Positions 16,949 through 26,548 of a DNA stretch of 64,000 nt are shown in pieces. The notes under the pieces are model-generated. The model was given only the letters and a program-made list of their open reading frames with translations. It was not told the origin of the DNA and ran no database searches. Position numbers and translations under genes: made by a program. The stretch covers positions 100,036 to 164,035 of the forward strand of contig CAIQUS010000060.1 of NCBI GenBank assembly GCA_903875045.1. Reading direction: 5' to 3'. How positions within the stretch are numbered: the stretch's first letter is position 1; every line of letters starts with the position of its first letter. This stretch comes from an uncultured Bacteroidales bacterium (GTDB lineage Bacteria > Bacteroidota > Bacteroidia > Bacteroidales > FEN-979).

Positions 16949-19900
16949 ATGAAAATTTTTAAAATAACCATTCTCATTGCCTTTCTGACATTACAGATTC
17001 CGGGAATGCTGTCCGGGCAGGAAATCCGCTCACGAATGATGATACCGGTTTACCCGAAGGATGCCAGAATGCACGATTCAATTCTTGCGATGAAAGTTCC
17101 TTTGCTGGAACTTCCTGAACCATATCATCACCGTTGGATCCCTGCTGTTACAGATAACTCAAAAAACAACTACTGGCCCGGAATTCAGGACCAATATTTG
17201 TTTTACAGTTGTCAGCAATATTGCGGTGTAGCTTATGTATTTGGGTATGAAATTAACCGGTTGCGCAATAAAACCGGCTGGTACTGGGAAAATGGCTATC
17301 CGACACACTATACGTGGAACTTTATGAACCAGGGTGAAAGGTATGTCGGGGTAAATTTCCTGCAGAGTTTTGAGTCCATCAAACAGCAGGGACATCCTAC
17401 CTCCGATGATTACGGGTTCGATACTGCGACCTCGGTTTTGGGCTGGATGAGCGGGTATGATAAATATTACCGGGGAATGTTCAACCACCTGAAACAGGTT
17501 AATGCAATACAGGTCAACAGTGCTGAAGGGATCAACACATTGAGAAATTATCTTTACGACCATCTCGATGGTTCCTCTACCGGGGGCATTGCCTGTTTTA
17601 CAACTAGCAGCGGTACACTGTATAATATGCCGATCTTACCCGCCGGAACGCCGGAAGCAGGGAAAACTGCTATTTATGCGTGGCAGTCGGATCCTGTGCA
17701 CGGGATGGCGGTGGTTGGTTATAACGATTCGATCAGACTGGATGTCAATCATGATGGTAAATATACGAATAGCCTGGATATCACCGGGGATGGGATTGTC
17801 GATGCACGCGACTGGGAGATCGGCGGATTCAAAATAGCCAATTCGTATGGATACTGGTGGGCCGACACAGGTTATATATATGCTTTGTACCGGTCATTTG
17901 CCCTGGATTATGGTGATGGCGGGGTCTGGAACAACCGCGTTTATGTTGTCCAGGCAGATACAGCGTATAACCCACTCCTCACGGTCAAAGTAAACCTGAA
18001 TTATAATGTTCGTAACAAGATAAGGGTTCTGGCTGGAGTGTCGAGTGACACTTTGCATCAGATTCCGGAACATGTTATTGATTTTCCGATATTTAACTTC
18101 CAGGGAGGAGAACATACCATGCAAGGTGTTGATGAAATCCCTGAATCGAAATCCATTGAATTCGGACTCGATGTTACCGAATTGCTCAATTTTGTGCCCT
18201 CCGGGAAACCGGCACGCTTTTTTCTGATGGTGGAAGAAAGGGATCCCGATCACCTCGGCCTGGGGAAAATTGAACATGTGTCTTTTATCAGGCATCAGAG
18301 TGGCCCTTTTGAATTTCCTGTGAATGTAACAGATGTGGATATTAAAGATAACACAACCACGCTGGTTTCAGTAGTCGCAGCCATCGATAAACCGAATGTA
18401 CACATTACTACCACCAGTCTTCCTGGCTATACAGGTCCACAACCTGTTCAGGTTCAATTGGAGGCTTCAGGAGGGATGCCCCCTTATGATTGGTCGTTCG
18501 TGGATGAATATGTTACGAAACCATCTGTTACACCTGAACCTCTCATCGCAGGAACATCTATTCAGGTTCACGATGAAACCAAATCGTTTGCCCCGGTCGC
18601 TTTGCCTTTCAGCTTTCCATTCTATGGTAAGCGTTATGATTCGATTTATGTGAATTATTTTGGCTTCATCGCCTTTGAACCACAGAATCTGCCTGCTCCC
18701 TATATCACTGATGAAATGAGCATGCTCAGGATGTTTCCGTTAATTGTGCCCTCTTTTTCGCAACAATATACCTATCAGGCCAATAAAAATGACGGCATCT
18801 GGTTTCAGGCGGAGGCCAGCCATGCAATTATCCGATGGAAAACATCTGTTTCCAGGTATGTGACTACTTCGACCAACGATTTTGCAGTGATCCTGTATCC
18901 CGATGGCCGCTTTGAATTTTGCTTCGGAACAATGGACAATCAGGGTTTTGTTCATTCCTTCTACAATGGTATTTCAAAAGGAGATGATTTGAATTATGAA
19001 ATTCAGCATCAATGGAATGCCAACGAAATTTCCGGGAAGGGATGGATATATGATCCTCCTGTAAAACCTGAAGGATTCAGCCTGAGCCCCTCAGGTTTAT
19101 TGTCCGTTTACCAGGCTGATTCCTCGGTCATTTACGGACTGAACGTCCGGGCATCTGATGCGGGGAAAATTTCGGCTTCAAAAGTGCTGATGCTTTCAAA
19201 CGGACTGGGAATTGTTGAGGAACTTTTATGCGGTGCAGACGCCAGGCTGAAATCGGGTCAGCAGGCATCCCTGAAGTTATTGCTGACGAACAATGGCTCC
19301 CTGCCAATTCAAAATCTGACGATAAAAATTCGGGCTTCAGATTCCCTTGTTGAGTTTACAGACAGCACGTATACCCTTCCGCTCATTAATCCAGGACAGT
19401 CGCTGACCATCCCCACAGCGTTCTCATTCAAACTTCGCCATCCTTTACCAAACGATTTTCCTGTTGTGATGAGTTTGTTTGCCCAATCTGCAAACAGATC
19501 ATGGAAAAAGGAGCTGCTCTTTCCGGTGGCCGCACCCGAAATTATCATTGAATCCACCAGTGTCAAAGATGGGTACAATAACCGGCTGGATCCGGGGGAG
19601 GTGGCAGAATTATTGGTGACTATCACTAATTCCGGGGCACTCACGGCCCGGAACCTGCAGCTGAACCTCGTTTCAACCAGCCAGGATATCAGCATCCTGT
19701 CAACGCCACTGATACCAATTGATCATTTTGACGTATCATCATCAAAAGATTTTCTTTTTCAGATCAAGGCCTCCCGTTACGCACCACCAGGTAGCGATGC
19801 CGCCATGCAGATTAAACTGAATGATTCAACCGGAGTGCTCCAAACCCTTGACTTCAACCTGCAGATTGGAACAAAAGCTGTTGCCCTGGTCAATCTTGCC

Positions 19901-21016
19901 ACACAACAGGCTTCAGCACTGGCCATGATGAGAGCATTTGACAGCCTGAATGTCGGCTATGACTATATTACTTCATTGCCATTTGATTATGGCCGGTATA
20001 CCAGTGTTTTTTTAATCCTTGGAACATCTGCTTCAGGCGCCTATGTTTTGACTGAAAATGAATGCGTGTCATTGGCTTCATATCTGGAACTAGGCGGAAA
20101 ACTATATATGGAAGCCTATTATTCATGGTATTATCACGGCAATTCAGTTTTACATCCTTTGTTTCAGTACACTTCCAAAAAAGTCCCGGTTTACTATTAC
20201 CCTGATGTGAAGGGCATTCAGGGAACTTTTACCGAATCGATGTCATATATTTATACGGCTCCCGTCAGCTATGCAATTTTTGCCCTGGAGCCAGTTGCGC
20301 CTGCTTTTTCCACCATGGTTAATTTAGATAACCCTGGAAAAAACCTTGAAATTGTGTATGATGGCAGCAATTATAAAACCATCGCTTCCATGCTTGATTT
20401 CAGTGCGTTGAGTCCGGGATCGCCTGGTGCCGGCCAAAAGATTCTCATGCAGCGTTACCTGGAATTTTTTAACCTCAACATCGATGGGCCTTTCCCACTT
20501 TTTCATGCCGCTACAACTTCTGTCTGCCGACATCAAACAGTGACTTTTACCGATGATTCCTACGACAACATCGTTTCCAGAAGCTGGGAGTTTCAGGGAG
20601 GGACACCAGCAGTAAGCAGTGAAGAAAATCCTGTGGTGACCTATGATGGGGCCGGCCAATTCGATGTGAAGCTGACCATATCAGACGGATCTTCCACAAG
20701 GACCATTGTGAAATCAAAATACATTGGTGTTGATCATTGTGAAGGCACACCGGAAGATGAGGTCGCATCACCCTTGTTCAGCCTTTACCCGAATCCGGCA
20801 AATGAATATGTTACCATCGAATTCAGGCATAAAATGAGCGGGAGTTGTAAAATTACCATGTATGATCTCACCGGCTGCATCGTCAGGGAATCACAAATGT
20901 TCATTCCTGCTCAGAACCGCATCCTCCTCACCCTGTCTGGTGTTGCCAAAGGGTTCTATTTTTTAACAGTACAGGTTGGAGAATTGGTCTCGACGGTGAA
21001 GGTGGTTAAAAACTGA
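16949..21016 (+). CDS. Papain-like (C1) T9SS cysteine peptidase with calcium-loop insert
   Basis: Secreted protein of 1355 residues from the ATG at 16949, where a signal peptide begins. The N-terminal domain (about 65-320) matches papain-type peptidases: Cys92 in CGVAYVFGYE, His251 in DPVHGMAVVGY and Asn298 in KIANSYGYWW. Between His and Asn lies an acidic segment (265-290; DVNHDGKY and DITGDGIVDARDWE) that looks like two calcium-binding loops of the EF-hand/dockerin kind. Long Ig-like and adhesin-like beta regions follow, then a CARDB-like region, a PKD domain (about 1185-1265) and a T9SS C-terminal domain (FSLYPNPANEYVTIEF ... GFYFLTV). Export to the cell surface or medium is expected. Confidence 0.88.
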   Translation: MKIFKITILIAFLTLQIPGMLSGQEIRSRMMIPVYPKDARMHDSILAMKVPLLELPEPYHHRWIPAVTDNSKNNYWPGIQDQYLFYSCQQYCGVAYVFGYEINRLRNKTGWYWENGYPTHYTWNFMNQGERYVGVNFLQSFESIKQQGHPTSDDYGFDTATSVLGWMSGYDKYYRGMFNHLKQVNAIQVNSAEGINTLRNYLYDHLDGSSTGGIACFTTSSGTLYNMPILPAGTPEAGKTAIYAWQSDPVHGMAVVGYNDSIRLDVNHDGKYTNSLDITGDGIVDARDWEIGGFKIANSYGYWWADTGYIYALYRSFALDYGDGGVWNNRVYVVQADTAYNPLLTVKVNLNYNVRNKIRVLAGVSSDTLHQIPEHVIDFPIFNFQGGEHTMQGVDEIPESKSIEFGLDVTELLNFVPSGKPARFFLMVEERDPDHLGLGKIEHVSFIRHQSGPFEFPVNVTDVDIKDNTTTLVSVVAAIDKPNVHITTTSLPGYTGPQPVQVQLEASGGMPPYDWSFVDEYVTKPSVTPEPLIAGTSIQVHDETKSFAPVALPFSFPFYGKRYDSIYVNYFGFIAFEPQNLPAPYITDEMSMLRMFPLIVPSFSQQYTYQANKNDGIWFQAEASHAIIRWKTSVSRYVTTSTNDFAVILYPDGRFEFCFGTMDNQGFVHSFYNGISKGDDLNYEIQHQWNANEISGKGWIYDPPVKPEGFSLSPSGLLSVYQADSSVIYGLNVRASDAGKISASKVLMLSNGLGIVEELLCGADARLKSGQQASLKLLLTNNGSLPIQNLTIKIRASDSLVEFTDSTYTLPLINPGQSLTIPTAFSFKLRHPLPNDFPVVMSLFAQSANRSWKKELLFPVAAPEIIIESTSVKDGYNNRLDPGEVAELLVTITNSGALTARNLQLNLVSTSQDISILSTPLIPIDHFDVSSSKDFLFQIKASRYAPPGSDAAMQIKLNDSTGVLQTLDFNLQIGTKAVALVNLATQQASALAMMRAFDSLNVGYDYITSLPFDYGRYTSVFLILGTSASGAYVLTENECVSLASYLELGGKLYMEAYYSWYYHGNSVLHPLFQYTSKKVPVYYYPDVKGIQGTFTESMSYIYTAPVSYAIFALEPVAPAFSTMVNLDNPGKNLEIVYDGSNYKTIASMLDFSALSPGSPGAGQKILMQRYLEFFNLNIDGPFPLFHAATTSVCRHQTVTFTDDSYDNIVSRSWEFQGGTPAVSSEENPVVTYDGAGQFDVKLTISDGSSTRTIVKSKYIGVDHCEGTPEDEVASPLFSLYPNPANEYVTIEFRHKMSGSCKITMYDLTGCIVRESQMFIPAQNRILLTLSGVAKGFYFLTVQVGELVSTVKVVKN

Positions 21017-21019
21017 CGA

Positions 21020-21760
21020 TTATTTTTTTGAAGAAGATTTCAATTTTTTCCCGATGGCAGGATAAAAGTTGAAACTTGGTTCTTCAAGCGCCAAAACAGG
21101 TTCGATGTTCATGACTGGTTGCTTTTCCGCTTGACTATGGTGGGCGTAGGTTGACCAATCAATATTATACTCTTCTGCCTGATCTCCAAATACATCCCAT
21201 CCTTGTCGCTTGCCGCGTGCAAAAATCTCGAGAAATGGAGCAGGGCTACAGCGCTCTATCAAATCGTACAGTTCATCGGGTTTACGAGAATGTTCCTGCT
21301 TTTGAGTCCTGATAATGTTTACCTGACTTCTGCCTGGATCGAGTGTTCTCATACTTCCACGGATACCAAACAACACTAGCTCAGTTGTATTTCTAAAGTA
21401 AAACCCCACGCCACGTCCATCCGGACCACCATCTTTCCTCACCTTATGCCAAATAATATTTGATTTGTAGGTGAACCCCCATGCTTTCATGACCTCTAAT
21501 CCGTCTGGTAAAAGTGCATTAGGAACCCACAAGTACAAATGACTTTTATTTCCAGCGACAGATTGAACAGGAATTTGTTTTATTTCCTCCAGTGATAATG
21601 TATCATATCTAGATAATCGCTTATGTTCCGGTGCTACCTTGCCTGTTCGATTGAGAAATCGCCAGGGAGGGTCAGCTAATATGGCAGCATACCCCTTATT
21701 CGGAACATGCTCCAGGAAATTCATTGCAACCGGATTAGTATTTGCTTTAGCAATTTTCAT
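21020..21760 (-). CDS. MT-A70 family DNA N6-adenine methyltransferase
   Basis: Protein of 246 residues; the ATG at 21760 lies 14 bp inside the upstream restriction endonuclease gene. The catalytic DPPW (30-33) and the family segments SHLYLWVPNALLPDG, NIIWHKVRKDGG, TELVLFGIRG and LEIFARGKRQGWDVFG identify it as MT-A70. It should methylate adenine in DNA and protect the sites cut by its partner. Pairing with a BglII/BstYI-type nuclease suggests a GATC-centred site; this is inference. The C-terminal 50 residues are poorly conserved-looking. Confidence 0.92.
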   Translation of the reverse strand: MKIAKANTNPVAMNFLEHVPNKGYAAILADPPWRFLNRTGKVAPEHKRLSRYDTLSLEEIKQIPVQSVAGNKSHLYLWVPNALLPDGLEVMKAWGFTYKSNIIWHKVRKDGGPDGRGVGFYFRNTTELVLFGIRGSMRTLDPGRSQVNIIRTQKQEHSRKPDELYDLIERCSPAPFLEIFARGKRQGWDVFGDQAEEYNIDWSTYAHHSQAEKQPVMNIEPVLALEEPSFNFYPAIGKKLKSSSKK

Positions 21761-22337
21761 CAATCAAATTCTTTTTAATACCAAAAACTAATAACGGACA
21801 CCCTCCACCACCGCCGCCTTCGATCCTGGGCAATAGTTTTGATATATGAGTAGTTGAATTACCGAAAGAACCGCCCCTTCCAATTTCATTGAAAACGTGC
21901 TGCAGGTTATCACACCGGGTGATGATAATTCCAACACTTATTGCCCTGAGGTCAAATAAAAGACGGAAGTTGTTTAAATCTCGATCAAAAAAAGGATCTT
22001 TATTATTCCATTCAATTTCAAGGGCAATATGGTTTCTATAACAATCAACTTTATGGGTTGGGGATTCCATCAAATCTTCATCCACCATGACTGCTGTATC
22101 AAACTCTTTTTCAATCCAATTTCTGTCATATAAAAAAGAATCGATTGAAGAAGAAACCTGGGATTTACTACCTCCTCCGGCAACGATCCAACTTTTTTTA
22201 ATTCTGAAGGTTAACAGCAATTCAAGAAGATCATTCCATTCGTTTGGGAAATCATATCTAAGGATTGCGCAGGCGTGCTTCCATTCATGAACTTCATAAT
22301 TTGACAAAATGTACTCAGGTAAAAATTCTGTTCCCAT
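21747..22337 (-). CDS. BglII/BstYI-type type II restriction endonuclease
   Basis: Protein of 196 residues. The active-site pattern matches the BglII/BstYI fold: Asp98 in KVDCYRNH, Glu107 and Glu109 in ALEIEW. The 9- and 2-residue spacing is that of the Asp, Glu, Gln set of BglII and BstYI, with Glu replacing Gln at the third position. The family C-terminal block is also there (LLPRIEGGGGGGCPLLVFGI), with an unusual run of six glycines. The stop overlaps the methyltransferase start by 14 bp, so the pair is translationally coupled with the nuclease first. A -7 box lies at 22366-22373. Confidence 0.87.
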   Translation of the reverse strand: MGTEFLPEYILSNYEVHEWKHACAILRYDFPNEWNDLLELLLTFRIKKSWIVAGGGSKSQVSSSIDSFLYDRNWIEKEFDTAVMVDEDLMESPTHKVDCYRNHIALEIEWNNKDPFFDRDLNNFRLLFDLRAISVGIIITRCDNLQHVFNEIGRGGSFGNSTTHISKLLPRIEGGGGGGCPLLVFGIKKNLIDENC

Positions 22338-22365
22338 TGTGATTTAGAAAATTCATAGGTTTGAG

Positions 22366-22373
22366 CAAAGGTA
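22366..22373 (-). promoter_or_regulatory. -7 promoter box for the restriction-modification pair
   Basis: TACCTTTG on the minus strand, 28 bases upstream of the nuclease ATG. Matches TAnnTTTG; no clear -33. Confidence 0.4.
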
Positions 22374-22399
22374 AGGTTTATACCTATGCGTTTCTTCTT

Positions 22400-22433
22400 T
22401 TGTTGATAACTGACCAAACATTTCCTACCTTTG
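22400..22433 (+). promoter_or_regulatory. Promoter for the M20 amidohydrolase gene
   Basis: -7 box TACCTTTG at 22426-22433, with TTGTTG at 22400-22405 as a possible -33 element 20 bases upstream. Faces away from the restriction-modification promoter. Confidence 0.45.
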
Positions 22434-22458
22434 AATTTTAATTTATCACCGTGAAACC

Positions 22459-23667
22459 ATGGAGCATTTGAAGCAGCAGATTGAAGCATTGTCCAAATCC
22501 TATTTCGAAGAGGTTGTAGCGATCCGCCGGCATTTTCACCAAAACCCGGAGCTGTCGTGCGAGGAGTTTCAGACCGCTGAATTTATCTGCAAAAAACTTG
22601 ATGAGTATGATATTCCTTATCAAAAAGGTGTGGCGGAAACAGGGGTTGTTGGCCTGATTGAAGGGAAAAACCCATCTTCAATCTGTGTGGCACTTCGCGC
22701 TGATATGGATGCCTTGCCCATTACAGAAGAAAATGATGTTGTGTATAAATCGGTGGCACATGGAAAGATGCATGCCTGCGGGCATGATGTTCACATGGCC
22801 TGCCTGCTTGGTGCAGCGAAGATACTGAATTCCCTGAAGGATGGATTTGAAGGAACCGTAAAATTAATTTTTCAGCCTTCAGAAGAATCTTATCCCGGCG
22901 GTGCCATACGAATGATTCATGAAGGGGTGCTTGAAAACCCGAAACCGGTGTATGTCATTGCTGAACATGTTATCAACACCATGGATGCTGGCGATGTGGG
23001 TTTTCGGCCCGGAGCTTATATGGCTTCTACCGATGAAATTTTTATAACCGTCAGGGGAAAAGGGGGCCATGCAGCCACTCCAAGCCAGGTAATCGACCCT
23101 ATTCTGATTACATCACATATCATTGTAGCTCTGCAGCAGATTGTTAGCCGAAATGCCGACCCGGTTGTCCCCACAGTGGTTTCATTTGGAAAAATCGTTG
23201 GCAACGGACGCACAAACATCATTCCTGATGAGGTTAAAATCGAAGGCACCGTGCGCACCTATAACGAGGCCTGGCGGAAGGAAGTTCACCAGCGCATCGA
23301 ACAGATGGCAACGGGTATCGCATCCGGCATGGGGGGGCAGTGCGAGGTCAGGGTTTCACATGGTTACCCTTTTTTGTTCAACGACCCTGTCCTCACTGGC
23401 AAACTTTCTTCACTCGCATCAGAATATTTGGGCACCGGTCACGTTAATGAACTGGAACAAAGAATGACGGCTGAAGACTTTGCCTATTTTGCCCGCGAAA
23501 TACCTTCATGTATGTACAGGCTTGGTATCGCAAATGCCGGGAAAGGTATCAAATCAAACCTTCATACCTCCACATTCGATGTGGACGAAATCAGTCTGGA
23601 AACCGGAAGCGGACTTATGGCCTGGTTCGCAACAGAACTTCTGAGGGAATTATCAAAGAAGAAGTAA
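22459..23667 (+). CDS. M20-family amidohydrolase (HipO/N-acyl amino acid hydrolase type)
   Basis: Cytoplasmic metallopeptidase-like amidohydrolase of 402 residues that would deacylate N-acyl amino acids or related amides. The dinuclear metal site is visible in MHACGHDVHMA (His105, Cys107, His109) and in the acidic PSEES. The dimerisation domain begins at GKGGHAATP, and TAEDFAYFA is the C-terminal signature. No signal peptide. The closest described subgroup is HipO/IAA-amino acid hydrolase; the substrate is open. Confidence 0.92.
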   Translation: MEHLKQQIEALSKSYFEEVVAIRRHFHQNPELSCEEFQTAEFICKKLDEYDIPYQKGVAETGVVGLIEGKNPSSICVALRADMDALPITEENDVVYKSVAHGKMHACGHDVHMACLLGAAKILNSLKDGFEGTVKLIFQPSEESYPGGAIRMIHEGVLENPKPVYVIAEHVINTMDAGDVGFRPGAYMASTDEIFITVRGKGGHAATPSQVIDPILITSHIIVALQQIVSRNADPVVPTVVSFGKIVGNGRTNIIPDEVKIEGTVRTYNEAWRKEVHQRIEQMATGIASGMGGQCEVRVSHGYPFLFNDPVLTGKLSSLASEYLGTGHVNELEQRMTAEDFAYFAREIPSCMYRLGIANAGKGIKSNLHTSTFDVDEISLETGSGLMAWFATELLRELSKKK

Positions 23668-23746
23668 AATACCACCCTGAATTCCTCCTCAAAAATGGAA
23701 GAACTTTCAAGAGGTGAATCAACAAAAATATCAGTTATCGCAAATT

Positions 23747-25654
23747 ATGATGTCTTTATACCGAAATCAAATTTCAAATTTCAAATTTCAAATTTCAATT
23801 GTACTAATTCTTTTTTGCCTGCCTCTACTTACTACTGCCCAGGAACAAAAGCCTGCCACCCCAAAACTTCTTCCTTTTCAGCAGGATGCCCCTAAACCAG
23901 GAAATGAGGAGCAACTCGCTTTGCAATTTTATCAGGATCAGGATTTTGCAAAAGCCTCCGAGTTGTTTGAACAACTTTATGAACAAAAACCTTCCCTGTA
24001 CTATTACCAATATCTGGTGTTCTCCCTGGTTGAAATAAAGGAATATAACAAAGTAGAAAAGTTGATTAAAAAATGTCAGCGGGCTGAACCGGAATCATCC
24101 CGGTATGCGGTTGATCTGGGCTATGTCAATTACCGGTCGGGAAATACAGAAAAAGCAAAAAAAATTTATGAGGAGGCGCTGAAAAAGCTGGGTTCAAATC
24201 AGCAACAGATTTTTGATCTCGCCAATGCCTTTATTATCCGTGGAGAAAACGATTACGCCATACGAACCTATCTGAAAGGACGGCAATTGGTGAACAACGC
24301 TTATCCATTTGGTTTTGAACTGGCAAGTGTTTATGAAAGGATGGGGGATTTCAAGAATGCAACGGAAGAATACCTGAATATGCTGGATGTGAACAAAGCC
24401 TATCTGAATACCGTTCAGGACAGGATTCAAATGACCCTGGCATACGACGTGAACAACGAAAAAAATCAAATTTTCCGAAAGATACTTCTTTCAAGATCCC
24501 AAAAAAATCCGGATAACACAAACTATGCTGAACTTTTATGGTGGTATTCGATTCAGCAACAAGATTTTGACCTTGCACTGCTCCAGGCAAAAGCACTCGA
24601 TCGGAGGTTCAGGGAAAATGGTGAAAAATTGGTCTCCCTGGCCAGTCTTGCCATATCCAATGAAAAGTATGATGTTGCAATTGACTGTTACCAGTATATT
24701 GTTTCAAAAGGCGCCGGTTGTTCTTATTATAAACTGGCCAGACGTGAATTGGCGAACACCCGATATCTGCAAACAATTTCAGAACCATCACCGGCAAAAA
24801 AGCAGCTGGAAATTCTGGAAAAGGAGTTCACAGAGGAATTAACCAATAATGAGGATGACCCCGAAAACATATCTGTCATCCAAAATCTGGCACATATCAA
24901 AGCGTTTTATCTTGGAAAATCAGAGGAAGCAATCGTCCTGCTCGACCGTGCCAAAGACATGCCAGGCGTTGCCCCTGCAGATAGAGCAAAGTGTAAAATT
25001 GAACTTGCTGATATACTTCTGTTTACAGATGATGTTTGGGAGGCCACCCTCCTGTACCAGCAGGTTTACATGGATTTTAAATCTGATGTTTTAGGGCAGG
25101 AGGCCAAGTTTAAAAATGCAAAGCTATCTTTTTATATAGGCGAATTCGGTTGGGCCAAAGCCCAGGTGGATATTCTGAAAGCAGCTACATCCAAGTTTAT
25201 TTCAAATGATGCCATCGCATTATCATTGCTGATCAGCGAAAGTTATGACCCCGACAGCAATACCGTTGGCCTTGGCATGTTTGCCCGGGCTGATCTGCTG
25301 GATTACCGTAATGAAGAGAACCTTGCACTTCAAACACTTGATTCCATCCCGGGTATGTTTGGCTATCATCCTATTTTACAGCAAGTTCTTTACAAGAGAG
25401 CTGAAATCAATCGTAAACAAGGACGGTATGCAGAATCAGACAGCCTTTTTCAGCTCCTTGTAAAAGAATACCCTGATGAAGTTCTGGCTGATGAAGCGCT
25501 GATGCAGGCAGCAATACTGAACGAAAAGCAATTGAAAAACCGGGAAAAGGCAATGGCACTCTATCAGGTATTGCTGGATAATTACCCGGGAAGCATCTAT
25601 ATTCCTGATGCCCGGAAAAAATTCAGGATGTTGCGCGGCGACCCCTCACAATGA
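23747..25654 (+). CDS. Secreted tetratricopeptide repeat protein
   Basis: Protein of 635 residues; start at the first ATG (23747), with a second ATG at the next codon and a weaker GTG at 23714. A signal peptide (IVLILFCLPLLTTAQ) precedes many TPR motifs spread over about 60-620, with KAKKIYEEALKKLG, AIDCYQYIVSKG and ESDSLFQLLVKEYPDE among them. Such periplasmic TPR scaffolds often support protein complexes; no partner is evident. Residues 7-18, before the hydrophobic core, are encoded by a 7-bp tandem repeat. Confidence 0.85.
   Translation: MMSLYRNQISNFKFQISIVLILFCLPLLTTAQEQKPATPKLLPFQQDAPKPGNEEQLALQFYQDQDFAKASELFEQLYEQKPSLYYYQYLVFSLVEIKEYNKVEKLIKKCQRAEPESSRYAVDLGYVNYRSGNTEKAKKIYEEALKKLGSNQQQIFDLANAFIIRGENDYAIRTYLKGRQLVNNAYPFGFELASVYERMGDFKNATEEYLNMLDVNKAYLNTVQDRIQMTLAYDVNNEKNQIFRKILLSRSQKNPDNTNYAELLWWYSIQQQDFDLALLQAKALDRRFRENGEKLVSLASLAISNEKYDVAIDCYQYIVSKGAGCSYYKLARRELANTRYLQTISEPSPAKKQLEILEKEFTEELTNNEDDPENISVIQNLAHIKAFYLGKSEEAIVLLDRAKDMPGVAPADRAKCKIELADILLFTDDVWEATLLYQQVYMDFKSDVLGQEAKFKNAKLSFYIGEFGWAKAQVDILKAATSKFISNDAIALSLLISESYDPDSNTVGLGMFARADLLDYRNEENLALQTLDSIPGMFGYHPILQQVLYKRAEINRKQGRYAESDSLFQLLVKEYPDEVLADEALMQAAILNEKQLKNREKAMALYQVLLDNYPGSIYIPDARKKFRMLRGDPSQ
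23767..23800. repeat. 7-bp tandem array inside a signal-peptide coding region (TCAAATT)
   Basis: Four perfect TCAAATT units and a partial fifth. They lie inside the open reading frame of the TPR protein and encode residues 7-18 (NQISNFKFQISI). Unlike most other arrays in the window, this one is at the start rather than the end of a gene. Confidence 0.9.
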
Positions 25655-25669
25655 TTATTACCGTTCATA

Positions 25670-25691
25670 GAGACGTTACATGCAACGCCTC
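25670..25691. repeat. Imperfect palindrome before rsmA
   Basis: A 22-base near-palindrome (GAGACGTT ... AACGCCTC around CATG) with two mismatches in the gap between the TPR gene and rsmA. It resembles a decayed interspersed palindromic repeat. It may form a weak hairpin in the leader of rsmA. Confidence 0.5.
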
Positions 25692-25715
25692 TGCCACCAT
25701 GTGAAAAATACAATC

Positions 25716-26534
25716 ATGATCCGACCTAAAAAACACCTTGGCCAGCATTTTCTCCGTGATGAAAGCATTGCACAAAAAATTGTTGGCTACCTGAATCCGG
25801 AAATTCCGCTGGTTCTGGAAGTTGGACCGGGCATGGGGGTTTTAACAAAATATATTCTGGATAATTCCACCTTTGATCCCTGGTTTATGGAAGTAGACCG
25901 TGAAGCTGTTGACTATTTGAAAACTGCCTTCCCGGGAATTTCCAACCGGCTCATCCTTGGTGATTTTCTGGATTATAACATGGCAGGTTTCCCTCCATCC
26001 GGGGAAATTGAGCCACTGTCCGTTCCACCTAAATTCACCGTCATTGGTAATTTTCCTTATAACATTTCATCGCAGATATTGTTTACGGCCCTTGCAAACC
26101 GGAACAGGATCCCTGAAATAATCGGGATGTTCCAGAAGGAAGTTGCCGAACGCATCGCATCACCTCCCGGCAGTAAATCGTATGGAATCATCAGTGTTTT
26201 ACTGCAGGCCTTTTACGACATTGAGTATTTGTTTACAGTGAGTGAAACTGTTTTTTACCCTCCCCCCAAAGTTAAATCGGCCGTGATCAGGCTGCGACGG
26301 AATACGACAGAAAAATTGGACTGCGATGAAGTGCTATTCACCAGATTGGTTAAAACCGCATTTAACCAGCGCCGTAAAACCATGAGGAATTCAATACGCC
26401 AAATGATCCCTCCTGCCCTGTTAAACCCTTCAAACCAATCTGAATGGATGGCCACACAGCTTGATCTGCGCGCCGAACGACTTTCGGTGGAGGATTTCGT
26501 CAGGCTTGCTGCAGAAATAGCTACCTTTGCATAA
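25716..26534 (+). CDS. rsmA: 16S rRNA (adenine1518-N6/adenine1519-N6)-dimethyltransferase
   Basis: KsgA/RsmA, 272 residues from the ATG at 25716, chosen because the family N-terminus begins there (MIRPKKHLGQHFLRD). It dimethylates two adjacent adenines in helix 45 of 16S rRNA late in 30S assembly. The SAM-binding VLEVGPGMGVLT and the catalytic NFPYNISS are clear (NLPY is commoner), and the C-terminal domain includes FNQRRKTMRNSI. The next gene starts 14 bp after the stop. Confidence 0.95.
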   Translation: MIRPKKHLGQHFLRDESIAQKIVGYLNPEIPLVLEVGPGMGVLTKYILDNSTFDPWFMEVDREAVDYLKTAFPGISNRLILGDFLDYNMAGFPPSGEIEPLSVPPKFTVIGNFPYNISSQILFTALANRNRIPEIIGMFQKEVAERIASPPGSKSYGIISVLLQAFYDIEYLFTVSETVFYPPPKVKSAVIRLRRNTTEKLDCDEVLFTRLVKTAFNQRRKTMRNSIRQMIPPALLNPSNQSEWMATQLDLRAERLSVEDFVRLAAEIATFA

Positions 26535-26548
26535 ATTTTAATTGCCGG

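Noticed and set aside
16949..21016. Reading the 265-290 segment as a dockerin domain
   Set aside because: The two loops lie within the peptidase domain between catalytic residues and lack the flanking helices of a stand-alone dockerin; described as calcium-loop motifs instead.
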